This document shows positions 63,637 to 64,000 of a stretch of DNA of 64,000 nt, piece by piece. The position numbers and the translations under genes are program-made. The stretch is from NCBI RefSeq assembly GCF_008806775.1, contig NZ_WAEM01000002.1:248001-312000 (forward strand). The letters are read 5' to 3'. This DNA is from Flavobacterium luteum. Lineage in GTDB: Bacteria; Bacteroidota; Bacteroidia; Flavobacteriales; Flavobacteriaceae. Positions within the stretch are counted from its first letter, which is position 1, and each line of letters starts with the position of its first letter. The notes under the pieces were generated by a model. It was given only the letters and a program-made list of their open reading frames with translations. It searched no databases and had not been told where the DNA came from.

Positions 63637-64000
63637 ATGAAAAAACCATTAATATTAGTAACAAATGACGACGGTATTTCTGCTCCTGGAATAAGAAGTC
63701 TAATAGATGTCATGTCAGAAATTGGAGAAGTCGTCGTGGTTGCTCCAGACAAACCTCAAAGCGCAATGGGTCATGCTATAACCATAAACAATACATTATT
63801 CTTAAATAAAGTATCAAAATCAAATGCAGCAATAACAGAATACAATTGTTCGGGAACACCCGTTGATTGTGTAAAGTTAGCTGTAAATGAAATTTTTCAT
63901 AGAAAACCAGATTTGTGTGTTTCAGGAGTTAACCATGGCTCTAACTCGTCTATAAATGTTATCTATTCAGGAACAATGAGTGCTGCAGTTGAAGCTGGTA
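63637..64000 (+). CDS. surE: 5'/3'-nucleotidase SurE, N-terminal part (runs off the window)
   Basis: The first 121 codons are present. [20 protein letters not shown] contains the metal-binding Asp pair (NDD), followed by [18 protein letters not shown] (Ser-bearing metal site), [13 protein letters not shown] and SGVNHGSN. These are the SurE signatures. The enzyme dephosphorylates nucleoside monophosphates and related substrates. It is divergent from the protease gene, with its own promoter. Confidence 0.95.
   Translation, partial: MKKPLILVTNDDGISAPGIRSLIDVMSEIGEVVVVAPDKPQSAMGHAITINNTLFLNKVSKSNAAITEYNCSGTPVDCVKLAVNEIFHRKPDLCVSGVNHGSNSSINVIYSGTMSAAVEAG

Noticed and set aside
1-64000. Mobile elements, prophage, CRISPR arrays, tRNA or rRNA genes
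   Set aside because: I found no transposase, integrase, regular spacer-repeat array, tRNA cloverleaf or rRNA sequence. Several genes run in conserved core order.

Overview
The window is chromosomal DNA from a flavobacterium, most likely the genus Flavobacterium. The DNA is AT-rich. Many genes are preceded by the Bacteroidetes-type -7 element TAnnTTTG instead of an E. coli-type promoter. Several genes belong to gliding motility and type IX secretion (gldB, gldC, a porT/sprT-like gene, and a cargo protein with a C-terminal sorting domain). The mraZ-rsmH-ftsL-ftsI-murE and mreBCD-pbp2-rodA clusters have the usual order. Almost everything is vertically inherited core genome. I see no phage, insertion sequence, CRISPR array, defence island, tRNA or rRNA.

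Layout. 1-4.0 kb: division and cell-wall operon on the minus strand, headed by mraZ and a run of MraZ-box repeats. 4-9.3 kb: an alpha/beta hydrolase, the ribosome-assembly GTPase engB, a small lipoprotein, gldB-gldC and divergent nadE, then an orphan NarL-type response regulator. 9.3-14.8 kb: primase dnaG, then an ECF sigma factor / membrane-anchored putative anti-sigma / outer-membrane barrel triad, then a polyprenyl synthase. 15-27 kb: a mixed set (lipoprotein, rlmN, O-methyltransferase, PAP2 phosphatase, tatA, a tandem pair of carboxypeptidase-regulatory-domain proteins, pepE, a small CBM protein, DUF423, DUF3108, a T9SS cargo protein, saccharopine dehydrogenase-like, a zinc metallopeptidase). 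27.5-35 kb: leuS, then ftsX-DUF3098-uppP-truB and pyrH-frr. 35-44 kb: a CPA2 antiporter, an RND/MMPL exporter, asnS, rpoN, a small membrane protein and an outer-membrane barrel. 44-50 kb: folA, a frameshifted membrane gene missing from simple ORF calling, ubiE/menG, porT/sprT, a SpoU methyltransferase and a TamA-like lipoprotein barrel. 50-55 kb: fbaA, accD, a MacB-type permease, purH. 55-61 kb: mreB-mreC-mreD-pbp2-rodA. 61-64 kb: a degraded ORF, a tail-specific protease, and the 5' part of surE.

Together the genes cover peptidoglycan synthesis and shape, outer-membrane and T9SS biogenesis, translation and its factors, and central metabolism.

The less routine observations are mostly fine-scale. 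DnaG and AccD have both lost the zinc ligands of their N-terminal ribbons, largely by Cys-to-Ser/Asp changes. A heptanucleotide repeat and a REP-like palindrome lie inside coding sequence (the putative anti-sigma gene and leuS). A CAAAGTT octamer repeat with the same 16/8-bp spacing lies just upstream of both dnaG and leuS and recreates the TAnnTTTG promoter core. There are two decaying genes, one with a homopolymer frameshift and one with an internal amber codon. I did not find a convincing undescribed multi-gene system. The sigma/anti-sigma/barrel triad is the nearest candidate.
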